64,000 bases of DNA, from assembly GCF_014642875.1 (NCBI RefSeq), contig NZ_BMJC01000001.1:1469335-1533334 (forward strand), given 5' to 3'. Positions within the stretch are counted from its first letter, which is position 1. Each line of letters opens with the position of its first letter. The notes under the pieces are model-generated. The model ran no database searches. It had not been told where the DNA came from and saw only the letters and a list, made by a program, of their open reading frames with translations. Made by a program: the position numbers and the translations under genes. The stretch is from Puia dinghuensis. GTDB lineage: Bacteria > Bacteroidota > Bacteroidia > Chitinophagales > Chitinophagaceae. This document shows, piece by piece, positions 9,185-17,513 of this stretch.

Positions 9185-9769
9185 TCATTGTCCGGCCGTC
9201 TTGCCTCCGGCCATCCCGTCAAGCGCCACGTTCAGCCGCAGCACATTCACCTTGGAAGGCCCGAACAGCCCCAACAAAGGCCCTTCTGTATAACGGTCAA
9301 CCAATGCTTTTAGTTTGTCCGGTGAGATATGCCGGGCAGCCGCCACCCGTGCTACCTGTATCTGCGCCGCGGCAGGCGACAGGTTGGGGTCCAGCCCGCT
9401 GCCGGAATAGGTCACCAGTTCGGCCGGGATGTCTTTTTTGTCGACGCCAGGATTATGCGCCAGGAAGGTGTCGATATGCGCCTGTACGTCTTTAAGATAA
9501 TCCGGATTCGAAGGCCCCTTGTTGCTGCCCGCACTGTTGGCGGCATTATATCCGGCAGCCGAAGGCCGGCTCCAGAAATACTTGTCATCTGTAAACTTCT
9601 GGCCAATATTGGCATAACCCACCACTTTGCCATTCACCACCACCTTTTCTCCCCCGCCCTGGCCCGGCGCCAGCCTGCCAACAGCAGCGATGAACAAGGG
9701 ATAGATCCCCGCGCAAAGCACCACCAGCACAAGGGTCAGCTTAAGGGCGGGTAATATATATTTTTTCAT
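9185..9769 (-). CDS. kdpC: Potassium-transporting ATPase KdpC subunit
   Basis: The 194-aa protein has a single N-terminal membrane segment (LKLTLVLVVLCAGIYPLFIA) and the KdpC signatures KYFWSRPSAAGYNA and SGSGLDPNLSPAAAQIQVAR. The length matches the family. KdpC stabilises the KdpFABC complex and assists ATP binding by KdpB. It follows kdpB by 19 bp and precedes kdpD by 10 bp in the operon. Confidence 0.95.
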   Translation of the reverse strand: MKKYILPALKLTLVLVVLCAGIYPLFIAAVGRLAPGQGGGEKVVVNGKVVGYANIGQKFTDDKYFWSRPSAAGYNAANSAGSNKGPSNPDYLKDVQAHIDTFLAHNPGVDKKDIPAELVTYSGSGLDPNLSPAAAQIQVARVAAARHISPDKLKALVDRYTEGPLLGLFGPSKVNVLRLNVALDGMAGGKTAGQ

Positions 9770-9788
9770 TTTCGTTTGAATTTAAAAG

Positions 9789-11828
9789 TCACATAAACAA
9801 AGCCAGTATCATATCGATCAGTTTGATCCCGATAAAGGGCACGATAACCCCCCCAAGGCCATAGATGGTCAGGTTTCTTCTCAGTAGGGCGCTCGCTCCT
9901 ATCGGCCGGTACGCCACACCCCGCAAGGCAAGGGGAATAAGAGCGGGAATGATCAGCGCATTGAAAATAATGGCTGAGAGAATGGCGCTCTCGGGGCTCT
10001 TCAGACCCATGATGTTCAACGCCCGCAAAGCAGGGATAGAGGCGATGAAAAGAGCCGGAACGATAGCGAAATACTTGGCCACGTCGTTGGCTATCGAGAA
10101 GGTAGTCAGCGTCCCTCTCGTCATCAGTAGCTGCTTGCCGATCTCCACTATTTCTATCAGTTTGGTGGGATCATTGTCGAGGTCCACCATATTACCTGCT
10201 TCCTTGGCCGCCTGCGTACCACTGTTCATGGCTACGCCGACATCCGCCTGGGCAAGCGCCGGCGCGTCGTTGGTACCGTCCCCCATCATGGCAACCAGCT
10301 TCCCGCCCTGCTGCTCTTTCTTGATATAGTTCATCTTGTCCTCCGGCTTGGCCTCGGCGATAAAATCATCCACCCCGGCCTTCTCAGCAATATATTTTGC
10401 CGTAAGCGGGTTATCCCCCGTCACCATCACCGTCTTTACTCCCATCTTCCTCAACCGCTGGAACCGTTCTTGTATACCAGGCTTTATGATATCCTGCAGC
10501 TCGATGACACCCATCGCCCTGCCCCCCTCGCTCACAGCCAAGGGGGTGCCCCCGTTGGAAGCTATCTCCTTCACCTTCTGGTCCGTCGCCAGGGGAATCG
10601 TATTCCCGGCCTTGGTGACGATCGTCCGAATCGCATCGACCGCGCCTTTGCGTATCCTTACGCCGCCGACATCGACCCCGCTGGTGCGGGTCTCGGCGGT
10701 AAATCCGATGAATTTGGCGCCATTCAGCGTGTAAGAGCTGGGGGTGGCGCCCGCCAGCTCCAGAATAGACTTGCCTTCCGGTGTCTCGTCTGCCAGTGAA
10801 GACAGCACACAGGCTTCAACAAAGGCTTTCTCTTCCACCCCTTCGGCAGGCCAGAAATGGGTGGCCTTGCGGTTCCCAATGGTTATGGTTCCGGTCTTGT
10901 CCAGCAGCAGGGTATCGAGGTCACCGGCCGTTTCCACCGCCTTGCCGCTCTTGGTAATGACGTTGGCCCGCAGCGCCCGGTCCATACCCGCTATCCCGAT
11001 GGCGCTGAGCAGCCCGCCGATCGTCGTTGGGATCAGGCAGACATACAGCGAGACAAAGGCCGCAATAGTTATAGGAGTATTCGCATAGTCCGCAAAAGGC
11101 TTCAGCGTGACGCACACGATGAGGAAGATCAGCGTAAAACTCGCCAGAAGGATTGTAAGCGCTATCTCATTGGGAGTCTTCTGCCGGCTGGCGCCTTCTA
11201 CGAGGGCGATCATCTTATCCAAAAAACTTTCACCGGGGTCGGTGGTCACCTTTACCCTGATCTTGTCGCTCAACACTTTGGTTCCACCGGTGACGGAGGA
11301 CTTGTCTCCACCCGCTTCCCTGATCACGGGTGCGGATTCCCCGGTGATGGCGCTCTCGTCGATCGTGGCCAGCCCTTCGATGATCTCTCCGTCCATGGGA
11401 ATGATATCACCCGCCTCGCATACGAACACATCCCCCTTCCTCAGTTGGGAGGAAGGAACGATCTTTATTTCATCGGTATAGATCTCCCCTACCGGGAATA
11501 CCTTTTTGGCCGGAGTATCCTCACGGGTCTTGCGCAGACTGTCTGCCTGGGCCTTGCCCCTCGCTTCGGCTATCGCTTCGGCAAAATTCGCAAACAGCAG
11601 GGTGACGAACAGGATGAGGAAGATCGCGACGTTATATGCCAGGCTGCCCTGCGAGGTCGCGCCGAGTTTTATCCAGATACACACGGCCAGCATGATGATC
11701 GTTCCGATATAGACGGTAAACATCACCGGGTTCCTGGCCATAACGCCGGGTTTAAGCTTTACAAAGGATTGCTTTAAGGCTGCTCCCACAAGGTGGGCCG
11801 GGAACAAAGCCGAACTTCTACGTTTCAT
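9789..11828 (-). CDS. kdpB: Potassium-transporting P-type ATPase KdpB subunit
   Basis: The 679-aa P-type ATPase contains the phosphorylation motif DKTGTIT, an actuator TGES motif (AITGESAPV), [14 protein letters not shown] and the hinge motif [14 protein letters not shown]. The membrane helices lie in the usual KdpB pattern. It hydrolyses ATP to drive K+ uptake through KdpA with nanomolar to micromolar affinity. It is complete, at the normal length, and lies between kdpA (31 bp away) and kdpC. Confidence 0.96.
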   Translation of the reverse strand: MKRRSSALFPAHLVGAALKQSFVKLKPGVMARNPVMFTVYIGTIIMLAVCIWIKLGATSQGSLAYNVAIFLILFVTLLFANFAEAIAEARGKAQADSLRKTREDTPAKKVFPVGEIYTDEIKIVPSSQLRKGDVFVCEAGDIIPMDGEIIEGLATIDESAITGESAPVIREAGGDKSSVTGGTKVLSDKIRVKVTTDPGESFLDKMIALVEGASRQKTPNEIALTILLASFTLIFLIVCVTLKPFADYANTPITIAAFVSLYVCLIPTTIGGLLSAIGIAGMDRALRANVITKSGKAVETAGDLDTLLLDKTGTITIGNRKATHFWPAEGVEEKAFVEACVLSSLADETPEGKSILELAGATPSSYTLNGAKFIGFTAETRTSGVDVGGVRIRKGAVDAIRTIVTKAGNTIPLATDQKVKEIASNGGTPLAVSEGGRAMGVIELQDIIKPGIQERFQRLRKMGVKTVMVTGDNPLTAKYIAEKAGVDDFIAEAKPEDKMNYIKKEQQGGKLVAMMGDGTNDAPALAQADVGVAMNSGTQAAKEAGNMVDLDNDPTKLIEIVEIGKQLLMTRGTLTTFSIANDVAKYFAIVPALFIASIPALRALNIMGLKSPESAILSAIIFNALIIPALIPLALRGVAYRPIGASALLRRNLTIYGLGGVIVPFIGIKLIDMILALFM

Positions 11829-11859
11829 AATATAGTAATTCGTTTCATTTTTATTCGTA

Positions 11860-13575
11860 TCAATGCATGCTCAGGTACTCCGCGATAGGTCCAAGCGCCA
11901 GCGGCGGGAAATAGGACAGCGCGGTAATGATGATGATAACCGCCAGTGTCGTCACCCCGAAGGTGAGGGAGTCTACGCGCAAGGTCCCGGCAGATTCAGG
12001 TACATATTTCTTACCCGCCAGGATACCCGCAATGGCTACCGGACCGATTATCGGCAGAAACCTGCCGAGGATCATCGCAAACCCTGTCGTGATATTCCAG
12101 AAGGGGTTGTTATAGTTCAGGCCTGCAAAGGCGCTCCCGTTGTTGGCGTTGGAAGAAGTGTATTGATATAGCATCTCCGAAAAACCGTGATATCCGGGGT
12201 TATTCAGCCAGGCCGACGGTTTCGTCGCCCAGTCGGCATTGGGGTGGTGGACGAAGTAATAACAGGCCAGCGCCGTACCTCCCTTGATGAGAAAGGCCGA
12301 CAGCAGGGTCACCAGCGCGGCGATCTTCACCTCCCGGGCCTCTACTTTATGACCGAGGAATTCGGGTGTCCGGCCCACCATCAATCCGGCAATAAAGACC
12401 GTGATGATGATATAGATATAATAATTGAGTATGCCCACGCCGCAACCGCCGTAAAAGGCGTTCACCAGCATTCCCAGAAGTTGCATCAGGCCGGAGAGCG
12501 CCATCGAGCTGTCGTGCATTGAATTCACCGAACCGGTAGAAATAATCGTCGTCACAATACTCCAGTAACCCGAGGCCGCAGCGCCAAACCGCACCTCCTT
12601 TCCTTCCGTCGCACCGTTGAACTGGGACACCCCCATTTTTGCGATCAGCGGATTACCATGTATCTCGGTGATCATCGTGGGTATTACCAGGGCCAGCATC
12701 CCGACCGTCATCACCCCGAAGATGACCCAGGCGAATTTCATCTTTCTGATGTAAAAGCCAAGCGCAAAGATCATGGCCAGAGGGATCAATACCTGCGCCA
12801 CCATTTCGAGCATGTTGGTGAAGTAGTTGGGGTTTTCCAATGGATGGGCCGAGTTCTGGCCAAACCAGCCGCCGCCATTGGTACCAAGATGCTTGATGGC
12901 GATCATCCCGGCCGCAGGGCCGCGCGATACCTGCACGGTGTCACCCTGCAAGGTCGTAATAGTGTCCTTGCCGGCATAGCTCGTGGGGGCACCGTTGAAG
13001 GCCAGCAGCACGGCGATGATGATGGAGATCGGCAGCAGGAGCCGGGTGGTGGTCTTTACCAGGATGGCCCAGAAATTGCCCAGGTTGGTCGTGGTCTTTT
13101 CCTTCATGGCGTTGAAGACACCGATGAGACAGGCGATGCCGGTAGCCGCGCTGACAAACTGCAGGAAGGTGATGACAAATAGTTGCGTCAGATAGGTAAC
13201 CCCGGTCTCGCCGGAATAGTCCTGCAGGTTACAGTTCACCATGAAACTTATCGCCGTATTGAAGCTCAGGTCCGGCGTCATGTTGGGGTTGCCGTCGGGG
13301 TTCAGCGGCAGATGGGCCTGGAAAAGGAACATAAAGAAGGCGTAAACGAACCAGACCAGGTTGATGGTAAGCATCGCCTTTAGGAATTCTTTCCAGGTCA
13401 TTTTCTTTGTCGCATCGATGCCGCAGATGCGGAAAATGAACTTTTCCAGGGGGGCCATGAAGTCGAGCCAGGTACGGTCGCCTTTGAATACCTTGGCGAT
13501 ATAGCGTCCAAGCGGGTAGGCCAGCAGCAGGGTCAACAGGAAAGTCACTGCTACCCCTACTATTTCTTGACTCAT
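11860..13575 (-). CDS. kdpA: Potassium-transporting ATPase KdpA subunit
   Basis: The 571-aa polytopic membrane protein shows KdpA selectivity-filter regions ([61 protein letters not shown]). It is the K+-channel-like translocating subunit. The length and order (kdpF-kdpA-kdpB-kdpC) are canonical. The start at 13575 lies 17 bp after the end of kdpF. Confidence 0.96.
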   Translation of the reverse strand: MSQEIVGVAVTFLLTLLLAYPLGRYIAKVFKGDRTWLDFMAPLEKFIFRICGIDATKKMTWKEFLKAMLTINLVWFVYAFFMFLFQAHLPLNPDGNPNMTPDLSFNTAISFMVNCNLQDYSGETGVTYLTQLFVITFLQFVSAATGIACLIGVFNAMKEKTTTNLGNFWAILVKTTTRLLLPISIIIAVLLAFNGAPTSYAGKDTITTLQGDTVQVSRGPAAGMIAIKHLGTNGGGWFGQNSAHPLENPNYFTNMLEMVAQVLIPLAMIFALGFYIRKMKFAWVIFGVMTVGMLALVIPTMITEIHGNPLIAKMGVSQFNGATEGKEVRFGAAASGYWSIVTTIISTGSVNSMHDSSMALSGLMQLLGMLVNAFYGGCGVGILNYYIYIIITVFIAGLMVGRTPEFLGHKVEAREVKIAALVTLLSAFLIKGGTALACYYFVHHPNADWATKPSAWLNNPGYHGFSEMLYQYTSSNANNGSAFAGLNYNNPFWNITTGFAMILGRFLPIIGPVAIAGILAGKKYVPESAGTLRVDSLTFGVTTLAVIIIITALSYFPPLALGPIAEYLSMH

Positions 13576-13592
13576 TTGCTACTAATTTGAGT

Positions 13593-13673
13593 TTAGAATT
13601 TTTCTGGTTTCAACAGAACATAGAGGAGGTATAGGAATACCGCTATCGAAAGAATGAAGAGTGCCGTGATCAT
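13593..13673 (-). CDS. kdpF: KdpF, 26-aa membrane peptide of the Kdp complex
   Basis: A 26-codon frame starts at ATG 13673 and ends with TAA at 13593. It encodes one hydrophobic helix (ITALFILSIAVFLYLLYVLL) and a short polar end (KPEKF), the typical KdpF form. KdpF stabilises the KdpABC complex in the membrane. It lies directly before kdpA. It is below the usual gene-calling size limit. Confidence 0.85.
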   Translation of the reverse strand: MITALFILSIAVFLYLLYVLLKPEKF

Positions 13674-13678
13674 AAGTT

Positions 13679-13765
13679 TTAGATTTTATCGAAAAAGTCG
13701 ATGGATTTAAAGAAAAGCAGGAAGCAGGCCAGTCCCGCCAGCAGTAGGAGGATTGTCATTACCAT
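13679..13765 (-). CDS. 28-aa membrane peptide upstream of kdpF
   Basis: A 28-codon frame begins at ATG 13765 (a second ATG two codons later) and ends with TAA at 13679, five bases before kdpF. It encodes a hydrophobic helix (MTILLLLAGLACFLLFF) followed by KSIDFFDKI. The composition and place suggest a second, non-homologous Kdp-associated micropeptide, possibly a regulator or assembly factor. No family is recognised. It could also be only a translated leader. Confidence 0.55.
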   Translation of the reverse strand: MVMTILLLLAGLACFLLFFKSIDFFDKI

Positions 13766-13793
13766 AATGTTTATTTTAGCATTTGTGTTGTCT

Positions 13794-13898
13794 CTACGCA
13801 ACCGGACGCCGGTACATGCCAAAAGGAATGCCTAAGCCGTGCAGAGAGGCCGTTTTGCGCGTATAATCGTTCACCATCCTGATCCTGAGCGCTTTCAT
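13794..13898 (-). CDS. Possible 34-aa leader peptide of the kdp operon
   Basis: A 34-codon frame starts at ATG 13898 and stops 28 bp before the 28-aa membrane peptide. It is basic (MKALRIRMVNDYTRKTASLH) and ends with GMYRRPVA. There is no clear Shine-Dalgarno, which is normal in Bacteroidota. It lies in the structured leader of the operon, so it might be a regulatory leader or a chance frame. Confidence 0.25.
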   Translation of the reverse strand: MKALRIRMVNDYTRKTASLHGLGIPFGMYRRPVA

Positions 13899-14088
13899 GG
13901 GGCCGGCGGGGAGGCTGTCACAGGGTCGGGAAGGCTATCACTATGGTAGGGACCGTTTCGAAATGGAAGGCCCTTGTCAGGGCCGGGTCTTGCCTTTTAT
14001 AAACCGCCGGAGGCGGTTTGTCCGAAGGACCAACATTAGCGATTTGCCGGGAATGCCCTATTTTTTCCAAAGGGCATTCTCGGCATTT
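13899..14088 (-). promoter_or_regulatory. Hairpin-rich leader of the kdp operon
   Basis: The 190 bp between the regulator gene and the kdp leader contain several inverted repeats: 14046-14059/14071-14084 (GCCGGGAATGCCCT with its near-perfect complement), 14020-14023/14027-14030, 14001-14008/14012-14019 (AAACCGCC/GGCGGTTT) and 13969-13973/13980-13984 (GGCCC/GGGCC). The first begins 5 bp after the regulator stop and may terminate or stabilise that transcript, although it has no T-run. The others would lie in or near the kdp 5' leader. Confidence 0.4.
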
Positions 14089-15459
14089 TCATGCATGGAA
14101 GCTGATCTGGTATTCTTCCAGTTTACGGTAAAGCGTCGTCAGGCCGATGTTGAGCAGTCGGGCCGCCTCGGTCTTGTTGCCACGGGTATGGTTCAGAACA
14201 CGTTGGATATGTAGCTTTTCCACACTGGCCAGGTCGAAGGCCGAGAGAGGGCCGGTAGACCGGAGGGCCGATAGTTGGAATTCAGCGGGGAGATTGTCGA
14301 CGGTCAGCTGGGGTCCGTCGGAGAGGATGACGGCCCGTTCGATGATATTTCTGAGTTCCCGGATATTCCCTTTCCACTCGTGTTGCTGGAGGCGGTCGAG
14401 AAAATCCTTGCTGATGCTGTCGATGCGTTTGTTCCCTTTGCCGGAGAAGAGGCGGAGATAGAATTCGGCGATAAGGGGGATGTCTTTTTTACGGTCGCGA
14501 AGGGAAGGCAGTGAGATGGTGAATACGTTGAGGCGGTAGTAAAGGTCATCGCGAAATTTGCCGGCGTTCACCTCCTGCTCGAGTTCGCGGTTGGTGGCGG
14601 CGATGATGCGGACATTTACGCGTGTAGGGCGGGTGTCGCCCACCTTTATGAATTCGCTGGTTTCCAGCACCCGCAGCAGTTTAGCCTGCAGGTCGATGTG
14701 CATTTCACCGATCTCGTCGAGGAAGAGGGTTCCCAGGTTAGCCTCTTCGATAAGTCCTCTCTTGTCTTTGGATGCGCTGGTAAAGGCGCCTGCCTTGTGG
14801 CCAAAGAGTTCGCTTTCCAGGAGTTCTTTGCTGAAGGCGCTGCAGTTCAGTGCGATAAAGGGCTTATTCGTCCGTTTGCTGGCTTGGTGGATGGCCTGTG
14901 CGAAGACTTCTTTTCCCGTACCGGTCTCGCCCAGCAGCAGCACTGTGGCCTCGGTGGGCGCCACGCGTCTGGCAAGTGCGACGGCCTCAATTATAAGTGG
15001 AGAATGGCCAAGGATGGCGTCGAAAGTATATTGTTTTCCTATCTGTTGTTCGAGCTGGACCACCCGTTTCTGTAGTTGCACTTTCTCCATGGCCCGGGAG
15101 AGAAGGGGGATGATCTTATCGTTATCGTCGCCCTTGATGATATAGTCGAAGGCGCCGTTTTTCATGGCGGTGACCGCGTCGGCAATATTCCCGTAGGCCG
15201 TCAAAAGGATGATCTCCGTCGTCGGAAAGCGCCCCTTCAGGTCGCGGACGAAGTCGACACCGTTGCTATCCGGCAGCTTTACATCGCACAGCACCACATC
15301 GATATCCTCTTTGTCGAGTAATTTATTCCCGCCTTTTACCGTTTCCGCTTCCAGGACAGTAAACCCTTCCAGGCGGATGATCCTGGCCAGCAGGGTACGC
15401 AATTTTTCTTCGTCGTCGATGATCAGGACTGTTCCTGTTGTTCCTGTTGACATTTCCAT
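14089..15459 (-). CDS. NtrC-family response regulator (receiver, AAA+, Fis HTH)
   Basis: The 456-aa protein has a receiver at about 10-125 (VLIIDDEEKLR; VLCDVKLPDSNGV with the phospho-Asp). A sigma-54-interaction AAA+ domain follows (Walker A LLGETGTGKEVF; Walker B GTLFLDEIGEM; arginine motif IRELRNIIERAV), then a Fis-type HTH (NKTEAARLLNIGLTTLYRKL). The sigma-54 contact loop reads GAFTSA rather than the usual GAFTGA. It lies just upstream of the kdp operon on the same strand and takes the place of KdpE, which in most bacteria is an OmpR-type regulator. It probably activates kdp after phosphorylation by the kinase at 6319-8016. Confidence 0.88.
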   Translation of the reverse strand: MEMSTGTTGTVLIIDDEEKLRTLLARIIRLEGFTVLEAETVKGGNKLLDKEDIDVVLCDVKLPDSNGVDFVRDLKGRFPTTEIILLTAYGNIADAVTAMKNGAFDYIIKGDDNDKIIPLLSRAMEKVQLQKRVVQLEQQIGKQYTFDAILGHSPLIIEAVALARRVAPTEATVLLLGETGTGKEVFAQAIHQASKRTNKPFIALNCSAFSKELLESELFGHKAGAFTSASKDKRGLIEEANLGTLFLDEIGEMHIDLQAKLLRVLETSEFIKVGDTRPTRVNVRIIAATNRELEQEVNAGKFRDDLYYRLNVFTISLPSLRDRKKDIPLIAEFYLRLFSGKGNKRIDSISKDFLDRLQQHEWKGNIRELRNIIERAVILSDGPQLTVDNLPAEFQLSALRSTGPLSAFDLASVEKLHIQRVLNHTRGNKTEAARLLNIGLTTLYRKLEEYQISFHA

Positions 15460-15543
15460 GCGGGATTGAGGGGCAAAACTATTGGATTTCCACCAATCCT
15501 TCCGTCAATCCGTGATAATTACAAAAAATTGCCCCAAAATCTC

Positions 15544-15551
15544 TATTTTTG
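15544..15551 (+). promoter_or_regulatory. Candidate -7 box for tRNA-Ser
   Basis: TATTTTTG fits TAnnTTTG and lies 58 bp upstream of the tRNA gene. No clear -33 element is seen at normal spacing. Confidence 0.4.
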
Positions 15552-15570
15552 CACCCCGACCGACAGTCCT

Positions 15571-15614
15571 CATTGTCAATCCCTTTAGAGAGCATTGTCA
15601 ATCCCTTTGGAGAG
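15571..15614 (+). repeat. Tandem 22-bp repeat at the tRNA 5' end
   Basis: Two adjacent copies (15571-15592 and 15593-15614) match at 21 of 22 positions; the motif begins CATTGTCAATCCCTTT. The second copy ends inside the first six bases of the tRNA gene, so the first copy is a partial duplication of the tRNA leader and 5' end. Confidence 0.8.
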
Positions 15615-17271
15615 GTGGCAGAGCGGTCGATTGTGGCGGTCTCGAAAACCGTTGTGCGGGCAACCGTACCGAGGGTTCGAATCCCTCCCTCTCCGCTGAA
15701 AGGGACAAACGCTCCACAAGAGCATTTGTCCTTTTTTTATTTCCTTCCGAATCGCCTGAATTTGCTTCAATTAGAGCGAAAATGAAATTCATTTCTTCTG
15801 TTCGAAATGCCCCGTTTTTGCGATCATAGGCAATTCCTTGCGGAAAGATCAGCTTTTGAAGCGCTTCCTTTTGCTTGATCCCGCTGGAAGCCCATACTGT
15901 ATTGAGTTTTGTGGCGAGATCAACCGCCTCCCGGATGCAATCTTCAATGTTCGAAATGGTAACGGAGCATTCCCCGAGTTGTTCCTCCGTTTCGGCCTTC
16001 TCTTTCTGGTAACGGGCATTGAATTTCTCGAAGGTTTCCCTGTCCATCGTCTTCTCGATGAAGAAACATTCTTGCAAGGTATCCAACTTGTGGGTGATCT
16101 CCGTCAACCGCGCCTTGAGGGTCGTTTGAGTCTCAAAGCTATCCTTGCTTACATCGTAATAGAAGTTCTCCAATTCATACTGAATGGCCTGTTTCGCCTC
16201 TTCTTTCGCCGCGATACTTTCCAACTGCTGCGAAAAGAGGCCATGCAGCTGCTTTGCACTCTTATTGCACTTGCATCCGTTGGTCCGGCATTTGTAATAG
16301 TACAGCCCGCGAGCTTTCATCAAATAGCCGGTAAAGGGTTGGCCGCAATCTCCGCATTTCACGAATATCTTTAAGGGCAGTTCATCCTGCTCTTTTTTGT
16401 GCGGAACACCATAGTTCGGGGATTGTTGATGAATGTTATTTACCCGGAGAAAAATTTCTTTGCTGACCAGCGGCTCGTGTTTGCCTTCCACCACCTTTCC
16501 TTCCAGCAGCCCATGTGCCAGGATACCGCAATAGAACGGACGCTTAAAAATCTTCGTCAGTTGCTGCTTATACATGGGCATACCCAATGCCTGGAGCCTC
16601 TCGATGATCTCTTCGTTCTTCATGCCTTCCGCCTTCCATTGAAAGGCTTTTCTGATCTTCCTGCCTTCGGCATTGATGACGATCTTCCTTTCTGAGTTCT
16701 TCCAAACGATGTCGTAACCTTGCGGCGGCATCACCACCCATTCGCCTCGCTCAAATTTGGCCTTCATGCCATCGATCACTCTTTTTCTACGCAGCCGGTT
16801 ATCATAATGGCTGAACAGGAATTGTAGGTTCTGATTGAAGATACCACTTTCGTCCCTGGTATCGGTTGGCTGGCATATAGCGTAGATGGTCACCCCATAC
16901 TTTTCCCGCAGTTCCTCCGCCAGTTTGATGGCCCCGCCCCCGGTCCTGCTGAAGCGATCGGTCATGTATACCCAAATCTGGCTGATCTTCCGGTGGCTTT
17001 TTTTGATAAAGGTCAGCATGCGCTGAAATTCCTTTCGCCCGTCTGTCTTCGCGCTTTCGTAGGTACCGCCAAAACTCGCGACGATTGTTTTGCCGGTCCT
17101 TCGGGCATGTTCCTCAAACGCCTTGGTTTGTGTTTCGAGACTGAGGTTCTTGTCGTGTTGCTCCTTCGTGGACACGCGGGAGTAGGTTATGACGAAGTTG
17201 GTTTCCACATAGCTGGTGGTTTTCCTGGGCATTTTTGCAAAGCTGGAAAAAGGGCTAAGTTCTGTTTTCAT
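15598..17271 (-). CDS. Large serine recombinase (integrase) reading into antisense tRNA-Ser
   Basis: The 557-aa protein has a serine-resolvase catalytic domain with VITYSRVSTKEQ (nucleophile Ser), WVYMTDRFSR, and a recombinase domain (GYDIVWKNSERKIVIN). A zinc-ribbon (CGDCGQPF then CRTNGCKC) and a C-terminal coiled coil follow, the layout of large serine integrases. It should integrate and excise element A. The final ~30 residues (EGFEPSVRLPAQRFSRPPQS and following) come from the antisense strand of tRNA-Ser, so the frame crosses attL into the chromosome. In the excised circle the C-terminus must differ. It overlaps the preceding gene by 4 bp. Confidence 0.88.
   Translation of the reverse strand: MKTELSPFSSFAKMPRKTTSYVETNFVITYSRVSTKEQHDKNLSLETQTKAFEEHARRTGKTIVASFGGTYESAKTDGRKEFQRMLTFIKKSHRKISQIWVYMTDRFSRTGGGAIKLAEELREKYGVTIYAICQPTDTRDESGIFNQNLQFLFSHYDNRLRRKRVIDGMKAKFERGEWVVMPPQGYDIVWKNSERKIVINAEGRKIRKAFQWKAEGMKNEEIIERLQALGMPMYKQQLTKIFKRPFYCGILAHGLLEGKVVEGKHEPLVSKEIFLRVNNIHQQSPNYGVPHKKEQDELPLKIFVKCGDCGQPFTGYLMKARGLYYYKCRTNGCKCNKSAKQLHGLFSQQLESIAAKEEAKQAIQYELENFYYDVSKDSFETQTTLKARLTEITHKLDTLQECFFIEKTMDRETFEKFNARYQKEKAETEEQLGECSVTISNIEDCIREAVDLATKLNTVWASSGIKQKEALQKLIFPQGIAYDRKNGAFRTEEMNFIFALIEANSGDSEGNKKRTNALVERLSLSAEREGFEPSVRLPAQRFSRPPQSTALPPLQRD
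15609..15695 (+). tRNA. tRNA-Ser(CGA)
   Basis: The 87-nt gene folds as a class II tRNA. The acceptor stem is GGAGAGG/CCTCTCC with discriminator G. The anticodon stem is GCGGT/ACCGT with loop CTCGAAA, giving anticodon CGA. There is a long variable arm (GTGCGG/CCGTAC) and a T-arm GAGGG-TTCGAAT-CCCTC. CCA is not encoded. It reads UCG codons. Its 3' end is the attachment site of the island that follows. Confidence 0.96.
15680..15696 (+). repeat. attL: tRNA-Ser 3' end
   Basis: The 17 bp AATCCCTCCCTCTCCGC cover the 3' half of the tRNA T-arm and acceptor stem plus one base. The last 15 bases recur exactly at 57391-57405, and 16 of the 17 recur at 46110-46126. This is the pattern left by integration into a tRNA 3' end. 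Confidence 0.8.
15699..15738 (+). terminator. Intrinsic terminator after tRNA-Ser (element-borne)
   Basis: The stem GGACAAACGCTC/GAGCATTTGTCC (one mismatch, 5-nt loop) is followed by seven T. It ends the tRNA transcript. Since the ancestral flank appears at 57406 onward, this terminator was brought in by the inserted element. It lies antisense to the last codons of the serine integrase. Confidence 0.85.
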
Positions 17272-17513
17272 GCGGCGTTGTTTAATGGTTCGGAATTGTC
17301 TTTCAAAGATACATCTATTTGATTATCAATACAATAGTCGTTTTTCTTGGCTGCCTCATACAAGATTTTGACAAACAGCCGAATGGAAATAAGGATATTT
17401 GCCGCCTGCTCGTCCGAAAGGTCATGCCAGCCGGTAAGCTCCCGGAGCTTTTCAATGGAGAGCGGTTTCCTTTCCGGGTTAAGGAGCTTTGCCTTTTTCA
17501 TATTGTCCAGCAA
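17268..17513 (-). CDS. Small hypothetical protein cotranslated with the integrase (81 aa)
   Basis: The frame starts at 17513, or at the in-frame ATG at 17501 (MKKAKLLNPERK). It ends with an ATGA-type overlap on the integrase start, implying translational coupling. It has LTGWHDLSDEQAANILISIR followed by an amphipathic helix. No cysteine cluster or clear HTH is seen. The place suggests a recombination directionality or accessory factor, but no family is recognised. Confidence 0.6.
   Translation of the reverse strand: MLDNMKKAKLLNPERKPLSIEKLRELTGWHDLSDEQAANILISIRLFVKILYEAAKKNDYCIDNQIDVSLKDNSEPLNNAA

Noticed and set aside
13816-13836. Sigma-54-like promoter (AGGCATTCCTTTTGGCA) before the Kdp peptides
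   Set aside because: On the minus strand the GG and GC are 11 rather than 10 bases apart, which disrupts the -24/-12 geometry. No better match was found by eye, although the regulator is of sigma-54 type.
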